A stretch of DNA of 64,000 nucleotides from an uncultured Collinsella sp. (lineage in GTDB: Bacteria > Actinomycetota > Coriobacteriia > Coriobacteriales > Coriobacteriaceae), in the NCBI GenBank assembly GCA_938023085.1, contig CALHDP010000129.1:1-64000 (forward strand), read 5' to 3'. Shown here one piece after another: positions 23,114 through 30,574 of the stretch. The notes below the pieces were generated by a model. That model saw only the letters and a program-made list of their open reading frames with translations, was not told the DNA's origin and ran no database searches. The position numbers were made by a program, and so were the translations under genes. How positions within the stretch are numbered: the first letter of the stretch is position 1; every line of letters starts with the position of its first letter.

Positions 23114-23590
23114 ATGATTAAACTGTGTCGCGTCGATAGCCGGTTAGTGCATGGGCAGACCGTGTTCTCTTGGTATCCAACGCTTGAAGCAAACGCTATT
23201 CTTGTGGTTTCAGATGAGTACGCCGCAAGCAAAGAGCGAATTCAAGCGCTGCGAATTGCAAAACCCGCTGATGCCAAATTGGTTGTCAAAAGTGTAGAAG
23301 ATTCCATCGTGGCCCTTAACGGAAGCGCGGTGGATAAATACGAGCTAATTGTTGTTGCGGGAAATGTACATGACGCCTGTGAAGTTGCGCGTGCGTGTCC
23401 AAAAATAACGTCTGTGAATTTAGGCGGCGCTCGACCGTTGGGGGATAGCGTAAAGGAGCTTGGCCCTGCTGTGCGCCTTTCCCAATCCGATATTAATGAA
23501 ATTAAGAAAGCCATGGCTGATGGAATCGAGTTCGAGGTAAGGCAGGTTGCTAGCGAGAAAAAACGCATCGTAACAAGTTTTGATTTGTAG
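23114..23590 (+). CDS. PTS mannose/fructose/sorbose-family IIB component
   Basis: 158 residues from ATG 23114 (GAAAGGGGC upstream). The start MIKLCRVDSRLVHGQTV carries the phosphorylated histidine (H13) in the R-x-V-H-G-Q context of the PTSIIB_sorb family. It accepts phosphate from IIA and passes it to sugar entering through IIC/IID. It is the first gene of IIB-IIC-IID; no IIA domain is fused or adjacent. G+C is visibly lower than in the flanking housekeeping genes, suggesting a mobile accessory segment. The sugar is not predictable. Confidence 0.92.
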   Translation: MIKLCRVDSRLVHGQTVFSWYPTLEANAILVVSDEYAASKERIQALRIAKPADAKLVVKSVEDSIVALNGSAVDKYELIVVAGNVHDACEVARACPKITSVNLGGARPLGDSVKELGPAVRLSQSDINEIKKAMADGIEFEVRQVASEKKRIVTSFDL

Positions 23591-23604
23591 GAAGAGGGAG
23601 AAAT

Positions 23605-24381
23605 ATGCTGCTTCAGGCTTTTCTGGTTGGTCTTGCCGCTGCGATAGGTCAATCGGATTATTTACTCGGTACTGCGATGGTCGAGCGGCCGATTGTCCTC
23701 GGAGCGATCGTCGGTATTTTTTTGGGTGATATTCCGACTGGCGTTATTGTTGGTTTCCAGCTCGAACTCGCGTTCATGGGGGTCTGGCAGGTTGGTGCTG
23801 CCGTGCCGCCCAACGTAATTGTTGGTTCAGTTTTGGGAACAGCCTTTGCGATTACTATGGGTGCGGGTCCCGAGACCGCTCTGACTATTGCTATGCCCAC
23901 TGCGGTGCTTGCCGGCATGTTTGACAGCCTTATGTATAGCGTTGTTACGCCTCCTATGGCTGTCTGGGCTGATCGTGGTGCCGAAAAAGACGACCCCAAA
24001 ACGATTGCAGCCGCTATGTGGACCAATGGAATTCTCTACATCATTGCGCTTGGCTTGATTTGCGGCGTGGCTTTTTACGTTGGAAATGATGCTGTTCAGG
24101 CACTGATTGACGCCATTCCTGATTGGCTTACGAATGGGCTTACGATCGCAACGGGTATTCTGCCCGCGCTTGGATTTGCGCAGCTTATGTCAATCCTGTC
24201 CACCAAGGAGCTGAGCTTCCTATTCTTTGGAGGCTTCTTGCTGAGTGCCTATCTAAACATTCCGACGATCGGTATCGTGGCGTTTTCGCTGATCCTGATT
24301 GGGATTCTCAATATGGCTCACATTTTTATGCCTGCCAGTGCGGCGGTCGCTAAGGAGGTTGACGATGACAACGAATTCTAA
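23605..24381 (+). CDS. PTS mannose/fructose/sorbose-family IIC component
   Basis: 258 residues, mostly hydrophobic, with the EII-Sor hallmarks LVGLAAAIGQSDY, the LGDIPTGVIVGFQLEL segment and a GAAVPPNV loop. It forms the sugar channel with IID in the membrane. GAAGAGGGAG precedes ATG at 23605, 14 bases after the IIB stop. The next gene overlaps its end by 17 bases, indicating translational coupling. Confidence 0.92.
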   Translation: MLLQAFLVGLAAAIGQSDYLLGTAMVERPIVLGAIVGIFLGDIPTGVIVGFQLELAFMGVWQVGAAVPPNVIVGSVLGTAFAITMGAGPETALTIAMPTAVLAGMFDSLMYSVVTPPMAVWADRGAEKDDPKTIAAAMWTNGILYIIALGLICGVAFYVGNDAVQALIDAIPDWLTNGLTIATGILPALGFAQLMSILSTKELSFLFFGGFLLSAYLNIPTIGIVAFSLILIGILNMAHIFMPASAAVAKEVDDDNEF

Positions 24382-25225
24382 TGATGTTCTTGAGCTCTCG
24401 CCGGAGTCAAATAAATCGACCGATAAGAGAATAACCAAGAAAGACTTAAAGGCGTTATTTTGGCGTAGCTTTCCACTCAACATCATGTGGAGCTTTGACC
24501 GACAAATGAACGTTGGTTTCTGCTACGACATGATTCCGGTAATCAAGCGGTTATACGATAAGCCTGAAGACCGGATCGAGGCATATAAGCGTCATCTTGA
24601 GTTCTACAATATTCAAGTTACGTTTAATCCTCTGGTCGCCGGCATTGTGGCCTCCATGGAGGAGGAAAACGCCAACAATCAGGACTTTGACACCGCCTCA
24701 ATTAACGCCATGAAAGCATCGCTTATGGCTCCGCTTTCCGGTATTGGAGATTCACTGATTGCCAGTACGCTTCGCATGATTGCGACGGGCGTTGTGACAG
24801 GACTTTGCCTTTCGGGCAGTCTGCTCGGCCCAATCCTGTTCCTGCTTCTTTATAATGTCCCAACGATCCTGATCCGCTGGTTTGGGCTTCAGTATGGTTA
24901 TTCGCTTGGCAGTGGCATGATTTCGAAGCTGAACGATTCTGATGTAATGCACAAAGTTACGTCCGGCCTGGCGATTGTGGGACTAATGGTAGTTGGTGGA
25001 ATGGTGGCGACCACCGTTGCAGTTACCACTCCGCTCGCTCTTAACTTCGGCGACACCGCGTTTAAGTTGCAGGAAACGCTCGATGGGATATTCCCGGCTC
25101 TTTTGCCGCTCTGCGCGTTCGGGATCATGTGTCTCTGCAATAAGAAACAGGTCAAAATTATTTGGCAGATTGTGGGCATTCTCGCTGCGGGTATTGTGCT
25201 CGGCGTCCTGGGGATTTTGGGCTAG
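24365..25225 (+). CDS. PTS mannose/fructose/sorbose-family IID component
   Basis: 286 residues from ATG 24365 with AAGGAGG upstream inside the IIC gene. The N-terminal soluble part contains FWRSFPLNIMWSFDRQMNVG and YDMIPVIKRLY. The GIGDSLIASTLRM and PTILIRWFGLQYGY motifs are typical of EIID-AGA. Hydrophobic helices lie at the C-terminus. Its stop codon shares the palindrome CTAG (25222-25225) with that of the convergent GntR gene, so the two reading frames overlap tail to tail by four bases. Confidence 0.92.
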   Translation: MTTNSNDVLELSPESNKSTDKRITKKDLKALFWRSFPLNIMWSFDRQMNVGFCYDMIPVIKRLYDKPEDRIEAYKRHLEFYNIQVTFNPLVAGIVASMEEENANNQDFDTASINAMKASLMAPLSGIGDSLIASTLRMIATGVVTGLCLSGSLLGPILFLLLYNVPTILIRWFGLQYGYSLGSGMISKLNDSDVMHKVTSGLAIVGLMVVGGMVATTVAVTTPLALNFGDTAFKLQETLDGIFPALLPLCAFGIMCLCNKKQVKIIWQIVGILAAGIVLGVLGILG

Positions 25226-25977
25226 AGAAGGCGTCCATCTTTTGAGATGCTGAACTCGAAGGACGATGCGTCTGCTCGCCAAACGGTTTTCGAATAGTGG
25301 AGTGGCATTTCATTGCAGGCATATGTGACGTGCTCGACAACGCTCACGGGGGCTCCAACGATATAACCGAGAAGGTTTGCTTCTTGGAGCCCCGCTATTC
25401 CTGCGGTGATTTTGAGTTTCTCAATACCGGTTGCGATGCCGTAATGGTTGGCGATCAGGTCGAAAAGACTGGCATTGTCTGTGAGAAGCTCCAGTAGTCC
25501 GGGTAGAGTGCCCTGCGTTGCATAAATGGTGTCGATGGCGCAGGGGGCATTTTCGATATAAACCAAGCGCGCAACTCGTTGCACTACGGTTCCGTTGTCA
25601 ATTTTGAGCTCCCGTGCAATGTGGGCATCAGCCTTGATCAAGCCTGTTTCCAAGATGGACTTGGTTGTTTTATCGCCGTATTGGGGGTCGGAGCTCAAAT
25701 TGAAAATGGTGCTTGTTCCTCGTTTCAGGGTGAGCTTCGATGGGTTTACGAATGTCCCCTTGCCTCGCAGGCGGTAGAGCAAGTTTTGGTCAATGAGATT
25801 CTGTACGGCGCGTCTTACGGTGATCCTGCTTACTTTGTATTGCTTGCAAAGCTCGGTTTCGGTGGGAATCTGACTGCCGCCGGGGAGTTCGCCAGAAACT
25901 ATTTTCTTGAGGATATCGTTTTCAACGGTCTGATAGAGAAGCTCTGGCTGAGTGAGCTCGTCTTTTGCTGCAGGCAT
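25222..25977 (-). CDS. GntR-family (HutC/UTRA) transcriptional regulator
   Basis: 251 residues from ATG 25977 (AAGGGG upstream on the minus strand). The N-terminal winged helix reads GGSQIPTETELCKQYKVSRI with the recognition segment TVRRAVQNL. The C-terminal UTRA ligand-binding domain covers about residues 95-245 (VVQRVARLVYIENAPCAIDT). These proteins sense sugars or phosphosugars and usually repress neighbouring transport genes. It converges with the PTS operon and is divergent from the esterase, so control of both is likely. The palindrome at 23031 is a candidate site. Confidence 0.88.
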   Translation of the reverse strand: MPAAKDELTQPELLYQTVENDILKKIVSGELPGGSQIPTETELCKQYKVSRITVRRAVQNLIDQNLLYRLRGKGTFVNPSKLTLKRGTSTIFNLSSDPQYGDKTTKSILETGLIKADAHIARELKIDNGTVVQRVARLVYIENAPCAIDTIYATQGTLPGLLELLTDNASLFDLIANHYGIATGIEKLKITAGIAGLQEANLLGYIVGAPVSVVEHVTYACNEMPLHYSKTVWRADASSFEFSISKDGRLL

Positions 25978-26101
25978 GGTGGACCCCTTGGTCTTCAGTT
26001 TCTTTAGTACATAGATATACGACAACTGAGGACATCATAAGCCGTTATCTCAAAAGTTATGGAAATATCGATTTGGCGTTATCGCCGAGAGGGGATTTAA
26101 G

Positions 26102-27169
26102 ATGGGCAGACAATACGACGAGGCGTTGATTGGCGCCATCTCCGGTCGCTCGTTTATAACCGAGAAGAGGGGACTCGAGGTTCAAATTCGTCCGGTTCCT
26201 GATGATGAAAGAGAGCATGTGCTTGACCCACGAATTCTCGAGGTATCCCGCAAGAAGATGCGGAATGTTAGCATGTCTCCGAGCTGGACGAGCCTTATTG
26301 GAATGCGTCATCGCCCGGATAAGCCGACATACCGCCTACTCGATGGTGAGGTTCAGCGCGATGAGGTCCTCATGGAGGCAGCCGATCGCTATATAGATTT
26401 ATTCGTCTGGACGCCACCAAATCATAAGGAGGCAAGTCCAGCGCTAGTTTACCTGCATGGCGGCGCGTTTATGGCGGGGAATGTTCTGCAATTTGAACAT
26501 CAGCTCGAGTTCATCGCCGAAAAGTCTGGTGCAGTGGTGGTTTATCCGGAATACCGCTTGGCGCCGGAGACGGCATTTCCCGGGCAGATCGAGGATTGCG
26601 TTCTTGCTCTTGATTATGTGCGCGAGCATGCCGGGGATCTCGGAATCGATCCTCATAAAATAATGGTCGCCGGCGACTCTGCGGGAGGAAGCCTTACTAA
26701 TGCGTGTGTTCAGCTCAGGGGTGCTGGAGCTGTAGCCCATGCCTTCGAAATCTATCCTGAAGTCGACCTTGCGGGCGAACAGGGCGAGGGATATGAGGAT
26801 TTTCCTGCGATAGCCGATCAAGAGGACGTTGCGCGTTTTCGCATCGACCATCTTCGCGATTCGGACGGCCCGATGGTCGAACTTTGTGCACACGGAAAAA
26901 TGTCTCCTCATGACCCGTTGATTTCTGCGCTAATGCTTGAGGACTGCACTGATTTCCCCCCGGTGACTATCGTGACATCCGAATACGATCCGCTTCGTAT
27001 CCCCGATGAAAAATGGGCTACAAAATTACGGTCTTCAGGAATCGATGTCGAGGTCATCGAATATGCCGGATGTGACCATGGTTTCTTCGATCATTTTGGC
27101 GTGTACCCGCAATCGGAAGACGTGTGTTTGTTGATGGCTGAGAAGCTTAAAGAAATGGCTGTACAATAA
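26102..27169 (+). CDS. Alpha/beta hydrolase, HSL-type esterase/acetylesterase
   Basis: 355 residues with GAGAGGGG before ATG. The oxyanion motif HGG is at 119-121, the nucleophile S193 lies in GDSAGG, D296 in SEYDPLR and H326 in CDHGF. This gives a complete hormone-sensitive-lipase-type triad. Such enzymes cleave short acyl esters; the N-terminal 100 residues form a cap. Its position divergent from the GntR regulator and close to a sugar PTS suggests deacylation of an imported modified sugar, which is inference. G+C is lower than the genome core. Confidence 0.85.
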   Translation: MGRQYDEALIGAISGRSFITEKRGLEVQIRPVPDDEREHVLDPRILEVSRKKMRNVSMSPSWTSLIGMRHRPDKPTYRLLDGEVQRDEVLMEAADRYIDLFVWTPPNHKEASPALVYLHGGAFMAGNVLQFEHQLEFIAEKSGAVVVYPEYRLAPETAFPGQIEDCVLALDYVREHAGDLGIDPHKIMVAGDSAGGSLTNACVQLRGAGAVAHAFEIYPEVDLAGEQGEGYEDFPAIADQEDVARFRIDHLRDSDGPMVELCAHGKMSPHDPLISALMLEDCTDFPPVTIVTSEYDPLRIPDEKWATKLRSSGIDVEVIEYAGCDHGFFDHFGVYPQSEDVCLLMAEKLKEMAVQ

Positions 27170-27460
27170 CGTCTCTCGGCGATAAGGGACTGAAGTCGCC
27201 TGTGTTTCTGCATTCGTGGTTCTCAGTCTGATTAAAAATGAGGCTTGCTCCTTGCCCGAGTGGGTGGGGAGCAGTTTGTTTTTTGTAGCGATGCGAGGTG
27301 AGTGCCGCGCACTTTAGATCGCCATTTTGCTTCGCTGTATACCACTTGACGTAATAAAAGAGGCAAGGGCGGTGCGAGGGCCAACAGTCATTCTAAGCTC
27401 GGATTCGTATCCTAAAAGGTTGTTTCGGTTGCGTGGTACAATATAGCAAAAAAGAATGAT
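27170..27460. other. Gene-free stretch between esterase and toxin-antitoxin pair
   Basis: No credible gene. A possible terminator at 27245-27284 (GCTCC...GGAGC stem then TTTGTTTTTT) would end the esterase transcript. TACAAT at 27437-27442 could be the -10 box of the antitoxin operon; no -35 box is convincing. Confidence 0.5.
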
Positions 27461-27488
27461 AAAATGAATTCGAAAAAGAATTCATTTT
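27461..27488. promoter_or_regulatory. Operator-like inverted repeat before antitoxin
   Basis: AAAATGAATTC and GAATTCATTTT are exact complements across six bases, ending two bases before the GGAGG ribosome site of the antitoxin gene. It is a plausible autoregulation site for the Phd-type antitoxin and could also fold in the mRNA. Confidence 0.6.
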
Positions 27489-27500
27489 TAGGAGGTATGT

Positions 27501-27821
27501 ATGCCTGCTTTGCAGATGCTCGACAACCTTGTTCCAATTAGCGATTTCAGCCACGGTAAGGGCTCGGCTGCATTTTCGAAGGTTGGGGACGACAATCCAG
27601 TTGTGGTTCTCAAACACAACAAGCCAGCGTTTGTGATTGTGACACCCGATGAATATAGGGAAGCGAAGCAAGCGGAGGAGGACCTCGCCTTGTTAACGTT
27701 GGCACTTAAGAGAGTGGCTGTGGCAAGTGACGATGCGCTTGTTTCCCTGTCTGATGTTATGGAAGAGCTGGGTGTGAGCCAGGACGAACTCGATCAGATG
27801 GATGAGGTCGAGTTTGAATGA
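27501..27821 (+). CDS. Phd/YefM-type antitoxin
   Basis: 106 residues; AGGAGG lies five bases upstream of ATG 27501. The first 55 residues (VPISDFSHGKGSAAFSKV, then VVVLKHNKPAFVIVTPDEY) follow the Phd/YefM DNA-binding fold, in which a strand reading P-x-x-V-x-x-N-x-x-P is typical. The C-terminal half is acidic and should wrap the toxin. The stop overlaps the next start as ATGA, the usual toxin-antitoxin coupling. The gene lies in the low-GC accessory stretch. Confidence 0.85.
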   Translation: MPALQMLDNLVPISDFSHGKGSAAFSKVGDDNPVVVLKHNKPAFVIVTPDEYREAKQAEEDLALLTLALKRVAVASDDALVSLSDVMEELGVSQDELDQMDEVEFE

Positions 27822-28168
27822 GTGGGTACGAAGTCGCTTTCTACCCGGATGCTCTCAAGGATATTAAGCGTCTGGACGGCTCCCAACGAAAGATCGTCCT
27901 TAAGGCTATAGAAAAAATCAGAACGAACCCATTGCCGCAGAACGAAGGTGGATTCGGCAAGCCTCTTGGAAACAAGGCAGGTACGGATTTGACTGGCTTT
28001 ATGAAAATCAAGCTCAGGGGAAGTGGCATTCGAATCGTGTACCGCCTCATCAGAATTAAAGAAAAGATGGCCATCGTAGTGGTAGGCGCTCGCGAAGACA
28101 TGGAAGTCTACCGAACTGCTCAGAGACGAGAACTCGATTTCGAGAAATGGGCGGAAGAGAATATCTAG
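27818..28168 (+). CDS. RelE/ParE-superfamily toxin
   Basis: 116 residues, overlapping the antitoxin by four bases. The pattern YEVAFYPDALKDIKRLDGSQRK, the GSGIRIVYRL strand and a C-terminal VVVGAREDMEVYRTA match RelE/ParE toxins. Relatives either cleave ribosome-bound mRNA (RelE) or poison gyrase (ParE); sequence alone does not decide. Basic residues R84, R87 and R97 region could line an mRNase site. A perfect terminator follows. Confidence 0.85.
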   Translation: MSGYEVAFYPDALKDIKRLDGSQRKIVLKAIEKIRTNPLPQNEGGFGKPLGNKAGTDLTGFMKIKLRGSGIRIVYRLIRIKEKMAIVVVGAREDMEVYRTAQRRELDFEKWAEENI

Positions 28169-28203
28169 CTTTAACGATGAACGACGAGTGAGCGTTGGTG
28201 GGG

Positions 28204-28233
28204 CCCTGACGAATTAGATTCGTCAGGGTTTTT
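28204..28233 (+). terminator. Terminator after the toxin-antitoxin operon
   Basis: CCCTGACGAAT and ATTCGTCAGGG form a perfect 11-bp stem with a three-base loop, followed by TTTTT. Confidence 0.92.
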
Positions 28234-28321
28234 CGCTGAACCAATTGCCTTCAGTCTCCGTTGACCTTTCCTTCCAATTCATCAGCCAACGTACGTCATG
28301 GCAATTCCCGGTAGGTCGCAG

Positions 28322-28409
28322 GGCGCTTCGCGGGCGGGCCAGGCTTTATCTGAACGACTTTGCGAAGCAACCGGAGTGAAGATAAAGCCTGGCCCGCCCG
28401 CGAAGCGCC
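28322..28409. repeat. Long intergenic hairpin F before purE
   Basis: Arms at 28322-28351 and 28380-28409 are perfectly complementary over 30 bases. The 28-base loop contains CGACTTTGCG and CCGGAGTG and resembles the loop of the hairpin at 22862-22944 read on the opposite strand. The arms have no similarity to that copy. Confidence 0.8.
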
Positions 28410-28504
28410 ACAAAGACCGCAGGGACGGGAGCAGCTATACTACTCTCAGTAGTTAAGGGTCGCGGATCCGCCGCGTCGCCGTTCTCAACAGGAGGTCTTT
28501 GTTT

Positions 28505-28969
28505 ATGGCAGATCAAAAGCCGGTTGTCGGGATCATCATGGGCTCCAAGTCCGATCTGGGCGTTATGGAAGGTTGCACCGCCGAGCTCGAGGCGCTGGGT
28601 GTGCCCTATGAGCTCGTGATCGCGAGCGCACACCGCACGCCGGCGAAGGTCCACGAGTGGGCTTCGACTGCTGCCGATCGCGGTATCAAAGTGATTATCG
28701 CCGCCGCCGGCAAGGCTGCTCACCTGGGCGGTGTCGTGGCTGCCTTTACGCCGCTGCCGGTTATCGGCGTGCCTATGAAGACGAGTGACCTGGGCGGTAT
28801 GGATTCGCTGCTGTCGATGGTGCAGATGCCTTCGGGCGTGCCCGTGGCCTGCGTTGCCATCAACGGTGCCAAGAATGCTGCCATCTATGCCATGCAGATT
28901 CTGGGTGCATGCGACCCCGAGTACCGCAAGGTTATCGAGAAGATGAAGCAGGAGATGGCCGACGCCTAG
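28505..28969 (+). CDS. purE: N5-carboxyaminoimidazole ribonucleotide mutase
   Basis: 154 residues from ATG 28505; AGGAGG is ten bases upstream, and an in-frame TTG at 28499 is too close. [13 protein letters not shown], the [10 protein letters not shown] catalytic loop and [21 protein letters not shown] are diagnostic of class I PurE, which moves the carboxyl group of N5-CAIR to make CAIR. No purK or purC follows; a sortase gene starts 35 bases downstream. TATACT at 28436-28441 is a possible -10 box. Confidence 0.96.
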   Translation: MADQKPVVGIIMGSKSDLGVMEGCTAELEALGVPYELVIASAHRTPAKVHEWASTAADRGIKVIIAAAGKAAHLGGVVAAFTPLPVIGVPMKTSDLGGMDSLLSMVQMPSGVPVACVAINGAKNAAIYAMQILGACDPEYRKVIEKMKQEMADA

Positions 28970-29004
28970 GCGTTCCGCCGTTTCACCGCAGTATAAGGAG
29001 AACC

Positions 29005-30003
29005 ATGTCCGACTATCAGGGAAAACGATTCAAGGCTTCTCAGATTCCCGATCCGTCGAAGCCGGGTGCTGCCCGTGCGGCACAGCAGGGTCGGACATCC
29101 TCTCCTCAGCAGCCGCGCGCGCCGCGTCCCGTGACACCGGCGACGCATCGTCGACAGGACGCGCCGGCCGCATATCGTCCTTCGTCTTATAGCACCGCTA
29201 AAAAACCGCCCCGGTCTTCATCGCATGCCGCGCCGTCGGATTACACCGAGCCGCCGCGCAAAAAGCGCCGCTCCATTATTCCCATTCTGCTCATCATCGT
29301 GGGCATCGGTCTGATTGTCGCCGCCGCCGCTATCTTTATTAATGCTCAGATTGGCTATAAGCAGGCGAGCGATTCGTATCAGAAAATCGAGAAGCAATAT
29401 ATAAGCGATCAGGACGCCAGCGGCGTGCCGATTATCGATTTTGATGCACTTGCTCAGACGAACCCCGAGATTGTGGGTTGGATTTACGCGCCGGGAACCA
29501 ACATCAACTATCCCGTGGTGCAGACCAACAACAACTCCAAATACCTCAACACGCTGTTTGACGGTACGGCTAACGCGTCCGGTGCCATTTTCTTGGATAG
29601 TGATGACACCGCGCCGGGAATGGTTGACCAGCAGACCACGATCTACGGACACCATATGAACGATGGGTCGATGTTCAACGTGATTTCGGATACGACTGAC
29701 CAGGCAACGTTCGATAGCATTGAATATGTGTACTACATCACACGGGATGCTACGTATAAGCTGCGACCACTGGCGACCAAAGTTGTTGAGGACACGTATG
29801 CCAAGGCGCGCACGCCCAATTTTGAGGGCGATGACGGGCTCAAGAACTATCTGTCCGAGATGCTCGACGGTGCCTCTGCCGTGGCGAGCGATGCGAGCGA
29901 CCGCGCCGCCTCGGCAACCAAGGTCGTAACGCTTGTGACCTGTCGTTCGCTATCGCTGAGCAACACGCGTGCCGTCATGGTGCTCACGCCGGTCGAGGAA
30001 TAG
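29005..30003 (+). CDS. Class-B-like sortase
   Basis: 332 residues from ATG 29005 (AAGGAG upstream). Residues 1-90 are a Pro/Ser/Arg-rich cytoplasmic extension, and one membrane helix spans 91-112. The sortase domain contains GWIYAPGTNINYPVVQ, YGHHM (H216/H217), the nucleophile C313 in TLVTCR and R322. The spacing and GWI-x-PGT-x-INYPVVQ motif favour class B. Such enzymes cut sorting signals and attach proteins to the wall or assemble pili. It could act on the pilins at the left end, but it lies 25 kb away and directly behind purE, so the substrate is open. Confidence 0.88.
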   Translation: MSDYQGKRFKASQIPDPSKPGAARAAQQGRTSSPQQPRAPRPVTPATHRRQDAPAAYRPSSYSTAKKPPRSSSHAAPSDYTEPPRKKRRSIIPILLIIVGIGLIVAAAAIFINAQIGYKQASDSYQKIEKQYISDQDASGVPIIDFDALAQTNPEIVGWIYAPGTNINYPVVQTNNNSKYLNTLFDGTANASGAIFLDSDDTAPGMVDQQTTIYGHHMNDGSMFNVISDTTDQATFDSIEYVYYITRDATYKLRPLATKVVEDTYAKARTPNFEGDDGLKNYLSEMLDGASAVASDASDRAASATKVVTLVTCRSLSLSNTRAVMVLTPVEE

Positions 30004-30067
30004 ATTATCCAGGGGTAGCTAAAACCCGTCCCAAATTGGCTACTCGCTGACAGTAGAGGGAGAAACG

Positions 30068-30484
30068 ATGCTTGAAAATGGCAAATTGATGCCTTCGGTT
30101 GATGCTTGGCTGCGTGAGGCCAAGGCCGATTCGTCGGCACCTGCGTGCGGTATGTATCTGACACATAACGGTGTGGTGCGCTCGACGCCCAAGGCCGAGG
30201 CGCGCGGTGTCGAGACCGATGGCGTGGCGCCGGGCCACAAGGTGGGCGGCATGGTGTTTGGCTACGACGCCAGCAAGGTGCAGGCTGCTATCGAGGCCAC
30301 GCGCGCGATGCCGGGTATCGGCTATGTACGCGTGTGGCTGGCAAGCGGTGAGCTTGCCGTAGGTGACGACATCATGCTCGTGCTCATCGGCGGGGACATT
30401 CGCCCGCACGTGGTCGATGCGCTGCAGGCGCTCGTTGGCACCATCAAGAATGAATGCGTGAGTGAGGTCGAGCGCGAGGCGTAG
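30068..30484 (+). CDS. MoaE-like protein
   Basis: 138 residues, GAGGGAG upstream of ATG. The sequence around GMYLTHNGVVRSTPK, then the C-terminal GELAVGDDIMLVLIGGDIR followed by a helix and IKNECVSEVE, follows the fold of molybdopterin synthase catalytic subunit MoaE. Conservation is partial: the typical K-x-E near the end is altered, and no other molybdenum-cofactor gene is in the window. The assignment is to family, not to activity. A bidirectional terminator follows. Confidence 0.6.
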   Translation: MLENGKLMPSVDAWLREAKADSSAPACGMYLTHNGVVRSTPKAEARGVETDGVAPGHKVGGMVFGYDASKVQAAIEATRAMPGIGYVRVWLASGELAVGDDIMLVLIGGDIRPHVVDALQALVGTIKNECVSEVEREA

Positions 30485-30514
30485 AGGCTTGCGTCGATAG
30501 AAGGCTCGTTTATA

Positions 30515-30553
30515 AAAATGCCCGCCGGTACGTGTGATACCGGCGGGCATTTT
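30515..30553. terminator. Bidirectional terminator
   Basis: A 16-bp perfect stem (30515-30530 with 30538-30553) has A-runs on the left and T-runs on the right, between convergent genes. Confidence 0.88.
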
Positions 30554-30574
30554 GCGTTTTGGGCGCGGTGAGCG

